Positions 20,469 through 33,350 of a stretch of DNA of 64,000 nucleotides are shown in pieces. Location: assembly GCA_012295275.1 (NCBI GenBank), contig CM022676.1, positions 16,153,207 to 16,217,206 on the forward strand, read 5' to 3'. The first letter of the stretch is position 1. The number at the start of each line of letters is the position of its first letter. The notes beneath the pieces are model-generated. The model was not told the origin of the DNA. It was given only the letters and a program-made list of their open reading frames with translations, and searched no databases. Origin of the DNA: Chrysomallon squamiferum (lineage: Eukaryota > Mollusca > Gastropoda > Neomphalida > Peltospiridae). A program made the translations under genes and the position numbers.

Positions 20469-21178
20469 GTTCGTTATACAGAAATCTAATAGTCTTTTTT
20501 TTTCTTTTTATCAGTGTTTAGAATGGAATGAAATGATACATTACGAAAACAATTACAAATATATCAGTTTGTGTTTAAAAGTAGATATTTCTAAACAGTT
20601 AAACAACCGATTTGTGTGTCAAAAATGTATTATTCAAACTGTTTTATATTTATCTTTCAGAAAGTACTATTTTCTCTAATTTTTGGTTATCGATATCTTT
20701 TCAATATAAAAGTGAACAAAGGTCTCCTAACTCCTTGTCAACAGTTTTATCGTTTTTTGGTTTTTGTTTTTTCTCTAAGAATCTTGAATCTATTATTTTT
20801 CGTTTTTCTGTTTTCTTGTTCTTTGCTGTTCATCTTGTTTTTCTTTTTCCTTATTATTATTATTAATTTCTGGTACGTCATCACTGATGTGATAAGCTAA
20901 ACAAGAACATTAAATTAGTTTTAATACAGAGCAACACATTTTATTGTCCCCATTAGTTTATCGTGAAGTGTTTAAAGAGAGCGGTCTAAACTAAGAAAAT
21001 AACAAACACGAGATATATTGCAAACATAATATTTATTATTATAATTTTTATTTTTTACATTTAAACAAATCACTATTACTTTGTTTCTAAAAATATCAAA
21101 ATGTTACTATGGAGTGTCTGTCTACTAAGTTCCGCCATTTAGAAACACTGTAATGAAATATTATATCATTTACTTTAG

Positions 21179-21319
21179 TGTATGAGACTAGTCAATGGTG
21201 GAGGTATTTCAACACAGGGTTGAGTTGAAATCAAACTTAACGATACATGGGGAACTGTGTGGTGACAAATTTGACGACAAAGACGCAAGCTTTATCTGTA
21301 CACTTTTAGGATTCAGTCA
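21179..21319 (+). pseudogene. SRCR beta A exon with two 2-bp deletions and stop
   Basis: Acceptor CTTTAG and donor GTAAGA are present. It is 141 nt rather than 145: 2 bp are lost near the start and 2 bp in the GTVCGD region, and the arginine codon after TQG is TGA. Confidence 0.85.
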
Positions 21320-21507
21320 GTAAGAATGTTTTACCTTCAGTTAAACTGTTCAATTTATAAACAATGATAAAATATCAGCACGTTTATATTTTCGATTTAC
21401 AGAGTAAATGAAAAAAGCAAATTAATATTTGTGTTTGAAATTAGCCAGTAGCACAGATTGACCAATACTTGTATTAAAGAAGATGCATTTGTGTTTTGTA
21501 AAACTAG

Positions 21508-21673
21508 ATTCAACGCATAGACGTATACGAATGGAGAAGGAACAGGACCAGTGTGGGTTGATGATGTTAACTGTGTTAAAGATGAAAATGGACTGAATCA
21601 CTTTCTTTCTATGACTGGGGTGAAGCAAACTGCAGTCATAAACAGGATTTGGGAATTAGCTGTTCACCACAGG
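21508..21673 (+). pseudogene. SRCR beta B exon with stop and deletions
   Basis: Acceptor CTAG. A lysine codon is TAG, the GCTCACTTT block (A-H-F of AHFGEG) is deleted, and one base is missing before the C-S-F-Y region. The end GISC-SPQ and a donor GTAAGC remain. Confidence 0.83.
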
Positions 21674-21950
21674 GTAAGCAGTTTTTGTTAGTAGAATTGT
21701 TTCGTATTGTTTAAAGTTTAATTTCACGAAAAACATAATACGTTTACTGACTAGAGTTGTTAGCTTTCTCATTAAGTTGTGAATATGTATGTATGTGTGT
21801 GTATATATATATATATATGTGTATATGTATGTGTGTGTATATATATATATATGTATATGTATGTGTGTGTATATATTGCTTTTTATGTTTATAAATATTT
21901 TCCAAATCGATTAGTTGTAGCTCTTTCGCCCACATTACAGATACCACCCT

Positions 21951-21966
21951 CTCTCTCTCTCTCTCC

Positions 21967-22046
<80 letters not shown>
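21951..22046. repeat. (CT)n microsatellite in beta-gamma intron
   Basis: Sense-strand CT run between the beta B (21673) and gamma A (22528) exons, the same position as in the other arrays. A (TA)n/(TG)n stretch at about 21798-21875 precedes it. Confidence 0.93.
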
Positions 22047-22050
<4 letters not shown>

Positions 22051-22527
22051 GTGTGCATGTGTGTATGTGTTTGTATGTGTGTGTGTGTGAGAGAGAGAGA
22101 CTGTATAAAAGGAGACAAAAGATCGCTATGGCAACAATGTTCATACTGTTAATATTTTGCAAGTGTTTTTTGTAGTGTGTTGACACTTGATAGTTTCGTA
22201 ATATAGATACTGGAAACACTATTTCTGTGGCTTCTGGATATTGGAGCGCAAATTTGATTTAACAAGATATTGGTATTTATAAATGGTCTATGTGAAACCA
22301 CTGAGTCGTACTTATCTGTGACTATCACCGCAGTCATATCGGATGCTGTTACTGATTAAGTAGATGTATATACATATAGATACATAGAGACATAAACAGA
22401 TAGATTAATGTGTGTATGCATGTGTTTATTCATGTGGAAAAAACGTCTTGTAACAATTTTGATAGTCAAAAGTTTTTATAATAATATTTATAAATTATCG
22501 TTTAATCCTTTCTTCCATTGATATCAG

Positions 22528-22672
22528 TTTCTGTTCGACTGGTCAATGGAGGAGGAATTGCAACACGAGGCAGACTTGAAATAGGAAACAATGGGACATG
22601 GGGAACTGTCTGTGATAATGAATTTGACGATAGAGATGCTGCTCTCATCTGTTACATGCTGGGTTTTAGGCG
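22528..22672 (+). CDS. SRCR gamma A exon, intact but inside a pseudogene array
   Basis: 145 nt, open. [20 protein letters not shown], then [20 protein letters not shown] and LGFRR. Acceptor ATATCAG, donor GTAAAT. Its B partner at 23998 is frameshifted. Confidence 0.7.
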
Positions 22673-23282
22673 GTAAATATACGGTATTTAATTTCTACAA
22701 GTCACATTGTATCTACTTATATATTTCCATTAGGAAGAAGTACATAGTTGTTTAATGGCATGAAGTCTTAATTCAAAACCCAAATTATTTCCTATTCTAA
22801 TTTTGTATTTTATGACAACTCTCAACAAATTGCAGTGATGTCGTCCTGAATGGTAGGAAAATAAATATGAGCAATATTCTAAACTGATAAATAGTTAGAA
22901 TATTAATCTGTCTTCTGGTTCTGAAACCTACATTGTCAGACAGTTTACATAATTCTAAACAACAACAACAACATATATAAATTACCCGGCGTCACTGTTC
23001 CGTCGCGAAGTCACCAGCTGGATCGTTACACATTACAACTGTCATACTTCCTTGCTGTAACACAACAACTAAATCACACAACTTACTTCGTATTAATTAT
23101 TGCACAGCAAAACAGAAACTCGCTTAAAAAGATTTCTATTTTAATAATAAGATGTCTCTTAAATTTACAGAAAATTATAGATCTCTAAATTATTGATTTC
23201 ATTTCTTTATCAAATTATTCGTTATTAATACCACGGATGCGCATTATAATTCTATATTTCTCAACATTTCTTTAATCTATAC

Positions 23283-23331
<49 letters not shown>

Positions 23332-23520
23332 TCTGGGAGGAAGAGAGATAATATCGTCTTTCCCCAACGGAAAATCCAGTTTTTGTATGAGACTTTTTCC
23401 TTTAGATATATTTCTTTAACGCATACAAATGAGCTATATTTTATTACAGTACTTATTTTCTTATGTATATAATATCGATATTATCTGGTATAATACATAT
23501 ACATATACATATGTACATAA

Positions 23521-23592
<72 letters not shown>

Positions 23593-23834
23593 TGAAAGGA
23601 GATAACTTCATTAGGAAGTGTAATATATATGAACGACATATTTTTAATGTAAGTAATTAAGATTTTTATTAAAGTAATAACTTGGTTATCCCTTGACTGA
23701 TTTCGTTCTTAATTATTTTAAGTCAGGTTTCCAGAAAATCGTAAATAACGTAGTTGCATTTATTTTGCTTTATATCATAACAAATTTTCTATATACAGAA
23801 ACAAATCATATAGCACTCGTGTTAATATGTTATA

Positions 23835-23869
<35 letters not shown>

Positions 23870-23997
23870 TGTCACCATTTGAAATTTGCCAATATCTATC
23901 CCAGTGTTCTAAAATCCTAGGTATGATGACGAGCTGATTAAACATTTTCACCGTGGCAATTTTATTTATTATTTTGTTTATCTTTTTTTTTTTTTAG

Positions 23998-24172
23998 TTT
24001 CGAAGTTAAATCCACACAGCATCTCAGTTTGGACAAGGCAGTGGACCTATTTGGCTTGATGGACTTGACTGTAAGGGAGATGAAGAAAGTGTAGACCATT
24101 GTTCATACTCTACTTGGGGTGATAACAACTGCAGTCATCATCAAGACGTGGGAATCAGATGTCTGAATCGCT
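23998..24172 (+). pseudogene. SRCR gamma B exon with 1-bp deletion
   Basis: Acceptor TTTTTAG. 175 nt instead of 176: one base is missing between the K-S and S-Q-F-G-Q-G parts. The rest reads as gamma B in the shifted frame (WLDGLDCKGDEESVDHC, WGDNNCSHHQDVGIRC, LNR). Donor GTAAATAG. Confidence 0.83.
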
Positions 24173-25349
24173 GTAAATAGTAATGTATAGAAGTTAACAT
24201 TTAGTGAACAGACAGTTCAGTGTGACAAACTAAATCAGCTTCGAATTTTTTCCACTCCGGTTGCTTCTATTTTTCTTTTCTTTCTGCTGTTTTCTCCGAC
24301 GTCCGCGGAAATTTTCTATGTTTTCGGTTTGCACGTTGAGATTAGATTTGAAGTTCTGGCTTGGAAAGTGTGTGTGTGGCATGGTGTGTGCGTGTGTGCG
24401 TGCGTGTGTAGTCAGTCTCGCAATCACATATATAAATGCACACACACGCATATAGATACATATTTGCTGTTTGTGATATGATTATGTGCGGGTAAGTTTC
24501 TGAGTATTTACAGGTGCCATTGCCAGACTGATATATTCACATACATATATAGATTATATAAAAACGATTGGCATACATATGTGTGTGGTTGTGTCTATGT
24601 ATGTATATATAAATTCAATAATATTAATGTTTAAATTTGATTTGTATAAATTAGTGTTTTAATACAATATCTATAGTTAATATATATAAACGAAATATGT
24701 CTAATTAAACACACAGTTCCAAAGATAAATATGACTGAAAACTAAGTCTATGAAGGATCAAGGTACGATGTTACTATTCATTGAAACTGAATTGCGGCTA
24801 CTTCACTAATGTGTCGTTTCACTGAACTTTGGATTTCTCACACACACACAATAATTAACTGTTAATGGGTTGTGTCTCTGAAATCACAGACATACTGAAC
24901 AAAGACACACTGACTAAATACCGGAATTCACTATGATTTTGTCAGTTTAAAACATATCGAATTTTATATAGAATTGTTACAGCCATGTTTTGTTTTATCA
25001 TTGTATAAATTTACAGGTCAAGAACACTCCATAACATACATTTACGTCTCTATAGATTATATATATATGTCCTTTACTGCAGTCGGTTATGCACACCTGC
25101 GTATGTTTCTGCTACATTTTAGATTACTATTAGATTCTCCAAAGCATTTTTATTTATTGTCCGCTATTTTTATTGAGTTTTGAATCCTTGATTTGTTTTG
25201 TATTCGAGGTCGAATCTGAATAAAAATTATATGAATGCAACATTTCCAATCTTTTGTTTGTGCTAGTTCTACGAAACTTACCTCGTATTGTGAAAGAAGA
25301 AGCATTTACTATCAACCACAAGCTTATAGATCTTTTATCTCTCTTTCTG

Positions 25350-25545
25350 AAAGCAAAAACATTTATATTGGATATTAAAAATGACATTACGCGACAGAAA
25401 TTTTGTTTTGTCTACTTTATGTGTAGCTTGTGAATGGTGTATCGCGAACGTTGGTCACACACTACAAATAAAATATACAAAACAAAAATTATGTCGTGTA
25501 ATGTCATTTATAATATCCAATATAAACGTCTTTGCTTCCAGAAAT
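25350..25545. repeat. Inverted repeat with about 60-bp arms
   Basis: The left arm (about 25350-25413, GAAAGCAAAAACATTTATAT and on through ATGACATTACGCGACA) is matched in reverse complement by about 25482-25545. The loop is about 68 bp. It could be a MITE-like hairpin or a small inverted duplication. Confidence 0.75.
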
Positions 25546-26156
25546 CGGGAGAAAAGGTTTACGAAGAACTTCTGTAGCAGCAGACACGTGTCAAAACTAA
25601 GAGCTGTGTTTCGTCTCTTAAAGCACAGAGAAAGGGAAGATTTAACCCTCTGTCTGAGAGAGAAGTCAACAGCGTGGTCTTACAATACGACTGATGAAAT
25701 CGATTCTCCTCAGCCAGAACCTCCTCAATTCTGTAACACCTCCCCAAAACACTCCCCCCTGTAAATACGCAAACCTATAGTTTTAAATAGAATCTAAAAC
25801 ATACCATCACAAATGTTCGATATCTGTGAACACGATAACAGTAAATATACATGGATCATGTTACTACTGTTTTAAAAATCTGATATACAAAATGTCAAAA
25901 TATAAAATGTATCTATATGTCATATCACGCACCGGCGTCACCCTTCACCTAAAATGTTGCAATAACAACAAGTCGAATTGTATTAAGATTTAAACTCAAG
26001 ACTTCTTTTCTATCTTTACGGTGTTTGATTCATGAACTCTAAACGCGTTTCTATAATTATTATTATTATTATTTTTTTTTTTATAATTATTATTGTTGTT
26101 GTTATTATTATTATTATTTTATTATTTCTGTGTTTGTTTGTATCCATCTTTTAAAT

Positions 26157-26626
26157 CACTGACGTCAGACATTTTGTATTGTATTTTTCTTTTAATTATG
26201 AACATAACATTTGGACGTCAGCCAACTGTTGTTGCATATTTTGTATGGCAATATTTGGAAGTATGCCAGCTCTAGAATAATGGAAAGTTACGTCGAAGAG
26301 AACAATTCTGTGTGAATGTATGAATGTCTTTGTATGTGTGTATGCACACCTGTGTGACTTATTAGTGAGTCTTTGACAGACATATTTATAATCATAATTT
26401 TGTTTTCTGTGTAGTGAATTATATAATATTCTCACAATCCTGTTTTAAGATTCCCAAATAAACCAGAATGTCTGATACATTTCATATTATGTAAGGTATG
26501 ATACTACCGTAATATTTATTGAGCTATAGTGTATATTAGGTTTATAAATTCATATTTTTAAGGTTTTTCAATCTTTAGCTGATTAGTGTCAGAAAATGGG
26601 GGCAACTACGGATCATTATGATTAAG

Positions 26627-26695
<69 letters not shown>

Positions 26696-26930
26696 TACTT
26701 ATTTATTTCTCTGTTTGCATGTTTCTTTGTAGTCACTGCTGTCAGACATTTTGTATTTTATTTTTTTGTTGTTATAAAAATACAATATTTGGACGTCAGC
26801 CAACTGTTTTTGTATATATTTTATAGCAATATTTGGACGTAAGCCAGCTCTACAATAATGCAACGTTACGTCCAAGAGAACAGCTCTGTGTGAATATATG
26901 AATATCTTTGTATGTGTGTATTCACGTAAA
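26157..26930. repeat. Tandem duplicate, two copies of about 200 bp
   Basis: Copies at about 26157-26350 and 26734-26930 share GTCAGACATTTTGTATT, ATTTGGACGTCAGCCAACTG, GCCAGCTCTA-AATAATG and AATTCTGTGTGAAT-like blocks. Each is preceded by an (ATT)n run (about 26060-26125 and 26627-26695), so the microsatellite was copied with the unit. Confidence 0.75.
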
Positions 26931-27058
26931 ACAAATGACAGATAAACAGAGAGATACATTATTTGTCATTATATTTTTCTTCCGTGAGAATTTGTTACAC
27001 CTTAGCTACATCTATATTTATCATCTAACGTTTTATAAATTAAATATTTAATTCATAC

Positions 27059-27154
27059 CGGAAATTCCTGCCCTGTAAGTGACACCAACACCACAGACAT
27101 TGTTAGCAACAGCATCAATCTCACCACCACATCGTGTACCATGATGTGTTGTGG
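27059..27154 (-). CDS. Isolated exon of a furin/kexin-like proprotein convertase
   Basis: 96 nt on the minus strand between TTGTTGCAG and G|GTATGA, phase 1 to 1, open. It encodes THHGTRCGGEIDAVANN then VCGVGVTYRAGISG. The H-G-T-R-C-x-G-E motif carries the catalytic histidine of the S8 kexin/furin family, and ANN-CGVGV-Y-A is the next conserved block. I could not recognise the flanking Asp-, MLDG- or Ser-containing exons nearby. It is either one exon of a gene with very long introns or a stray copied exon. Confidence 0.78.
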
Positions 27155-27352
27155 CTGCAACAAAATAATGAGAATAGTTTTAATTATACTATTCAAAACT
27201 TTACTCTTCTTCAAAATCAAAACTGATTAAATTATATAAATTCGGTATGAGATTTTTTATTTAGACTTAGGATATATTTTGTATTATTCATTACTGCCCC
27301 AGAAAACAACTGGTAATATTTCAAATCGGGCCATGGATTATGGTTAGTAATC

Positions 27353-27400
<48 letters not shown>

Positions 27401-27505
27401 TGTATTATTATTATTATTATTATTTTGTAAGCACATAAATATATAACAATATAATCATAATATAAAGTTAAATACAAAAACAAATTTAATAATAGAGGGA
27501 CAAAG

Positions 27506-27593
<88 letters not shown>

Positions 27594-29249
27594 CGAGAGA
27601 GAGAAGAAAGAGAGAGAGAAGTATATGGATGAAGAAATAACAAATAAAGTATCGATTATGTAATGTTGTTTATGATAATAATAAGATGATGATGATGATA
27701 GTGATGATGATGTAACGAGAACAAGTACTACCCAAATCAAACTGGTTTAACTCAAGGTACACAAAGTTAATAAAAATAACGGACACTGAAGTCGCCTTTG
27801 TGGTCACTAAGCATAAAATCAGAATCAGTATCATTGAAATCCCAGCCGCTTATTTATAGCTTAATTTTATCTAAAATTACGTGTTTGCCTACCTGTTATG
27901 AAAGAGTTCTCCGTTTAAACACCACAAGTTACCTGAAGATAATTGCAAGATGCTTTTCTTTCCAAAATTTCAAGACCGATGTATGAAGAGTGATTATCAC
28001 GATTCTGCATGTTTCATCTAGTAGTAATCAGCGAAACCGCATTTTGTACTAAACATATTGAATCACAAAGAGAAAAGAAATAAACAGTTTTTCCTATTCT
28101 TTTTTAAAACCACAGACTCAGTCTATAGAAAAGTAGGCACAAGAATCCCTTAATCACACAATACCTCTAGTACTTGTGTTAGTAAAAATGAAACTATAAC
28201 ATGCGCTTCACCACTATATAATAACACCGATCACAAACCTGAAAAATATCACATTGAAAGAAAACAGATGATATTGTGTTTTAAAAAACAAAAAGTTGCT
28301 AAATATAGTGGGAATGAAGAAGCTCTAGCTATGGTTCTTATTCTACAAACATCAAACAAATATCCATTCATAATTATTATATTCAGTTAGCAAGAACAAA
28401 GTGTAAGTGTGAAGAGAGAAGGAAGAAGACATTACTAACATTCATATTCATTAATTGTTTTATAGTTAAGATTCAGACTGCGCCCATACTGATAAATGAC
28501 TGCGTATCGTAGTCACATTTAGTGCTATTTTGATCAATATCACTAATAATGATTTTTTGATCGTTAATGAACTAATTATTTATATGTGTTTTATATTCAA
28601 GAAACCTGATATCTGGTGATCAGTGAGTCCTTTTGGATGAAACGATTTCATTCGAAAGCTACGTTGATAGGGATCTCAAATGTGCCGTTATTTCCTTTAT
28701 ATGTACAACTAAACTTTGGAACTTTTTCACCTTTTGTTTGACCTTACATTTGACTTTGTTACCACGTGATCTTCAAATGACCTCACAATATAAAAGTTGC
28801 AAAACCTATAACATGTTGAGTTCAGTAGTGAAATGTACGTAATAGAGACCTTCTGACACTTTTTAGTGATTTAATATACACACCTGCCATGAGGTTATAC
28901 TATTGTTGGTTGCAGCTTATGTTATTTTATTCCATTGTTATATTACGGCTAAAATATAATGTGGCGAATTTAAAATTGTATTCTTACTTTACTTATTTCA
29001 TTACATTCTTTGTTGCTTACTCTTGAGGTTATCATGTCCCTCCTCCTTATTAAATTACACCGCCATAAAAAAAAAAAATGCCATATACAATTAAAGAAAC
29101 ATAATGTGACACAGAAGATCTTAGACTTACAAGACAAATGACGAGCAGAACATTTTGGTGAACAAGAAAATGTAATCCAGCAGAAGTAGTATGCAGCACC
29201 CTTCTAACTTATTATTAATACTTTTGCTGTTTTCATAATTGATGCTTAG

Positions 29250-29280
<31 letters not shown>

Positions 29281-29439
29281 TGAGAAACTGCTCATGATAT
29301 CGTCTAACGCTTATATTCAAGAAACTAAACATATTTATACCTCAAATCCTGAATTCGCTGAAACTTTTATGAGAATTGATTGAATCCACAGAGATGTTCA
29401 TATCAGAATAGCCAAACAAATGAATCAGTGTTTACTTAA

Positions 29440-29507
<68 letters not shown>

Positions 29508-29857
29508 ACACACACACTCATATACACTATAACACTTAAACACACCCGTACCTTATGTTTGTTAGGGTTTCTGGAGTATACACACTGACAAACTATTTTA
29601 AATCAACAAATAAAGATAGATAGACGTCATATTGGCGGATATAGGCACAGGGTATATAAATTGGTAAATAAATATACATGGATAACTGACATACGTACTT
29701 TGCCTTTATGTCACACTGACATGCGCCACTTGTAAACTTACATTCTGAAAGATTTTCTTCGATATTCTTTATATCTTTTCTTTATCTATGTCGTACGTTC
29801 CATGCCACCTACTAACAATAAAATACTTTGAAACATGATTACCGTTCCAAAATTAAA
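27155..29857. other. Intergenic repeats
   Basis: Holds (ATT)n at about 27355-27424, (GA)n at about 27511-27590, the first copy of repeat R (about 28604-29310), and (CA)n at about 29448-29520. No coding exon was recognised. Confidence 0.6.
28604..29310. repeat. Repeat R, copy 1
   Basis: Begins CCTGATATCTGGTGATCAGT and runs through ATTTCATTCGAAAGCTACGT, ATGACCTCACAATATAAAAG and TTGAGAAACTGCT-ATGATATCG. Copies 2 (about 30353-31079) and 3 (about 37680-38495) are colinear with it. It is not coding as far as I can see. Confidence 0.8.
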
Positions 29858-30021
29858 CTTAGTCAGTCAACGAGCTACGTATATAAAGATAGGAATCAGG
29901 ATCTAAATCACAGTAGTTGTGTTTGACCGAGACAAAATGTTGTGTACAGTTTTTATCAAAGAAATGTCTTTAATTCAGTGTATATGGATTTACTCATTTC
30001 TGATATCTGCAGTCGCTTCAG
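29858..30021 (+). promoter_or_regulatory. Module P1: intact TATA promoter with signal exon
   Basis: TATAAA at 29882-29887 lies 55 bp before the first ATG (29937), leaving room for a TSS at about 29912 and a short 5' UTR. The conserved core AGATAGGAATCAGGATCTAA and GTTTGACCGAGACAAA follows the TATA box. Five decayed copies of the same module occur at about 33815, 37115, 41020, 53765 and 56375. Confidence 0.6.
29937..30021 (+). CDS. Signal-peptide first exon
   Basis: Two in-frame ATGs (29937, 29964). From the second the product is MSLIQCIWIYSFLISAVAS plus G, a textbook signal peptide with an A-x-A-like cleavage end. It ends TCAG|GTATGT in phase 1, the phase needed by SRCR A exons. Its partner is unclear: the next sense-strand SRCR A exon is at 43278, and a small candidate exon lies at 39062. 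Confidence 0.62.
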
Positions 30022-30352
30022 GTATGTCAGTATTATTTTTGTTTTGTTTTATTAATATACGTATTAACAGTGAACTACTTAATAATAATGACATTACAAA
30101 TTGCATTCACATGCTTGTCGGTTAAATTGAATTTCTCTTTTATACTGTCCATTTTATTTAAATCTCAGAACCGGTGAAACATAGAAGTGTGTTCTAAAAC
30201 GAGAATCGTGTTCTGAGTAATGGCTTAAACTCCATCAACTAAAGATTCACGGATAAACTTTCATATTTAGGATGTTATTTGCTAAATGATAAATATATTT
30301 CCTTACTATTATTGGCCCTCCAATTTTGACATTGTCATAAAAACGTTTCGGA

Positions 30353-31079
30353 CCTGATATCTGGTGATCAGTGCGCCCTTTCGGATGAAACGATTTCATT
30401 CGAAAGCTACGTTGATAGGGATCCAAAAAGTGCCGTTATTTCCTTAATATGTACACCTAAACTTTGGAACCTTTTTCACCTTTTGTTTGACGTTACATTT
30501 CACTTTGTTACCACCTGATCTTCAAATGACCTCACAATATAAAAGTTGCAGAATCTATAACATGTTGAGTTCAGTAGTGAAATGTACGTAATAGAGACGT
30601 TCTAACACTTTTTAGTGATTTAATATACACATATGTCATGAGGTTACACTATTGTTGGTTCCAGCTTAAGTTATTGTATTGCATTGATATATTACGGCTA
30701 AAATATAATGTGGCGAAGTAAAAATTGTATTCTTAATTTACTTGGGGAATTTGACCTGGAATGAAACTCTGTCATATTTTATTACATTCTTTGTTGCTTA
30801 CTCTTGAGGTCGTCATATCCCTCCTCCTTATTAAATTACACCGCCATAGAACAAAAACTATAAAAAATAAAAATAAAAAATAAAAATAAAAAAGTGCCAT
30901 ATACAATTAAAGAAACATAATGTGACACATAAGATCTTAGAAAATTTTGGTCAACAAGAAAAGGTAATCCAGCAGAAGTAGTGTGGAGCACCCTTCTAAC
31001 TTATTATTAATACTTTTGCTGTTTTCATAATTGATGTTTATATATATATTGAGAAACTGCTGATGATATCGTCTAATGA
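30353..31079. repeat. Repeat R, copy 2
   Basis: Colinear with copy 1 over nearly its whole length, with short indels such as an A-rich insertion at about 30850-30890. It starts about 330 bp after module P1. Confidence 0.8.
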
Positions 31080-31889
31080 TTTAGCAATTTGTGTTAATCC
31101 AAGATGGCCGCCATATAATCTGCATTCCTCATAATCTTCGTCACTAGATCTGATAGATGAACGATATGAGCTTGAGATCGTTACGGACATAATAATTCAC
31201 AAACAGTACAATAAGATGAACAAGTAAAAGCTATTTGTATTCGTTTTAGATAACGTAATTAGTTATATCTTATGGTGAATTTCATGTGAAATAGAGAGAT
31301 AAAATCAAACTTAGGCTCGTTCATTCCACGTTCGTTGTTTTCTTGGCGAATGTACATGCAAGAAGGAAAACTGTTTCTGGAAAAAATATGCCTTGTCAAG
31401 ACATGTGGGATCTTGCAGAACCGGTGTTTACCTTCGAACTAAACAGAAGACTGTGATTAATCGCTGAAACTTTTATCAGAAGTAATAAGAGTTTGGCTCT
31501 GGGATTTAGTAATATATTATTCTCAATTCTCTTGATGTTGTAACTATGCCGTGTAGTCTGTGTTTCTAACTGTCTATATGTTCAATACACACGACTTAAA
31601 ATTTATAAAAATAATCATTTTGTCATTAAACAGGTTTCAACTGAATGTTTCTCTATTTTAAATCCGTTTCATAACAATTTGGTTTGGTTTATTTTGTTTT
31701 GTGTAATTATAATTGTATTTCGGAGATAATATATCTGTCTGTGCTGTTTATTTAATTGTTGAAGGTGGCATTATTAGTTGTTAGAATGTGGATTTATTTA
31801 TTTTTCCTTTTTTTCAATTTTATTTATGACTATTATTATTATTATTATTTTTCTTTTTGTTTTACTTATTTATTTGTGGTGCCATTAGA
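31080..31889. other. Non-coding spacer, part duplicated at 39.5 kb
   Basis: About 31440-31570 (AATAAGAGTTTGGCTCTG and following) is related to about 39540-39660. No exon was recognised. Confidence 0.45.
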
Positions 31890-33117
31890 GCTGGTAGCCC
31901 CATCATTATCATCATCATCATCATCATCATCATTTTTGTTATTATAATCGTCATTATAATAAATGTTTTTATTATTATTGTCATAGTCTTTATTACTGTT
32001 ATTATTACTGATGAGTAGCAGTTATTTATCGTCTGACAATGTAGACAAATGCAAATAATTTTTACTGTTTGTTTCTGCACTTATGCGCAGACTATTAACT
32101 TTGAGTTTATCAGATCGTCGTACAATACACCCGGTGTACCTTTCTTGTCTCGTCATACACCCTGTTTAAACTGATCTATATAAGAAACAAACACGCACTC
32201 GCTATACTGGTTATACGAGTATCATTTGAGCAGGTTGTGTTAGGAGGTTAAAACTGTTTCAGATGAATGACTCTGTATTTTATATGGCTTTCCAAGCGAT
32301 TTAGTCTGGTTTATTTTGCCACTTTGGCGTGTGATCTAGTTGGCGTAAAACTAATTTGGCGTCTGATTTATGGCAGGTAGATAAAGAAATATTTCAATAT
32401 ATATATATATATATATATATGTAAGAACATTACTTCGAAGCTATTTGGTCATTGATACATATATGATTATAAGAACAAAAATAAACAAAATAATAATTAA
32501 AATAAGTGTGTAGAATGTTCTGGTTGTAGAATAAATGTATAGATTACACGCCAAATATTTTCTTGCGTTTCAGTTCATCGATAAATTATAAACATATAAA
32601 TTATACAATAAAAAATAATAATGAATAAAACAAAATAATAAAATAAAATAAATTTAAAAATTAAAATAATATAACAATTATTATTATTATTATCATTTGA
32701 CTTTCACGGTAAACAAAGGGAATCTTGAGAGCAAAAATTTGCTATTTAATTTTCTGAGATATTTTTCTGCCCCGTCTCTGTTTATGATTTAAATTTGCTA
32801 TGAATCTAATTCACAAAATTTGAATACAGAATGTATTTCACTGGTTTGTCGATAAACGATGTTCTGACCTGCGTATTAATAACTGAAAAAGAGCTAGAAG
32901 AAGTAGAAGATGAAGATAACGTTCAACAATCTAAATGCAGCAAATAGTAAAATGCATCTGTTTACCTTTTTCTGTTCATGTTTTATAATATATTATTATT
33001 ATTGTTTCTTTCGTTATTTTTGCTATTGAAAATGTTATTATTTATCTTGAATGTTGATACAGGTAAATGTTTTTATATTTTCCTATTTATTTATACACTT
33101 ATGTGCAGAGCTGTATT

Positions 33118-33350
33118 AAAAATGAATGTTTCAAATCGTCGTAAATAGCACTCGGTTGCACATCTGTGTATCTCGTGCAGCAGTGAATCACTGTTTGTAT
33201 CTGACCTACATAACAAACAAACACACATTTGCTATCCTGGTTATGCGAGTACGATTTGAGTGCCATTATATGCACAGGGATCTATTTGGAAAACGAAAAC
33301 AGCATTATAAAATTATCTTTACGTATGCTATATCTATCTATAACATAAAA
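33118..33350 (+). repeat. Module Q, decayed copy
   Basis: Reads as a broken protein-like stretch related to 40385-40620 (ISC-S, then SDLHNKQTH-CYPGYAS) with stops. Further related copies lie near 32085, 51745, 53235 and 63290. The order Q then P about 0.6-0.7 kb later repeats. Confidence 0.6.

Larger units (their letters stand above)
16766..24172 (+). pseudogene. SRCR-array pseudogene, partner of the minus-strand gene
   Basis: Gene-level entry. Order: signal exon, alpha A, alpha B, beta A, beta B (cut), then alpha' B, beta A, beta B, gamma A, gamma B. The first gamma pair and the alpha' A exon are missing. Lesions include 2-bp and 1-bp deletions, in-frame stops, a lost acceptor and exon truncations. 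Only beta A (19256-19400) and gamma A (22528-22672) remain intact. The introns hold (AAT)n at about 17684-17741, (ATT)n at 19014-19069 and 23283-23331, (ACT)n/(ATT)n at 19749-19885 and (AT)n at 23524-23588. Confidence 0.85.
24173..27058. other. Intergenic stretch, no gene recognised
   Basis: Contains AT-rich DNA, short (CA)n/(TG)n runs, an inverted repeat at 25350-25545, an open but unrecognised frame at 25381-25764 and a tandem pair of about 200 bp at 26157-26350 and 26734-26930. No conserved domain was seen. Confidence 0.5.

Noticed and set aside
25381-25764. 127-residue open frame as a gene
   Set aside because: It starts inside an inverted repeat, has no recognisable domain, and an overlapping frame on the other strand is also open.
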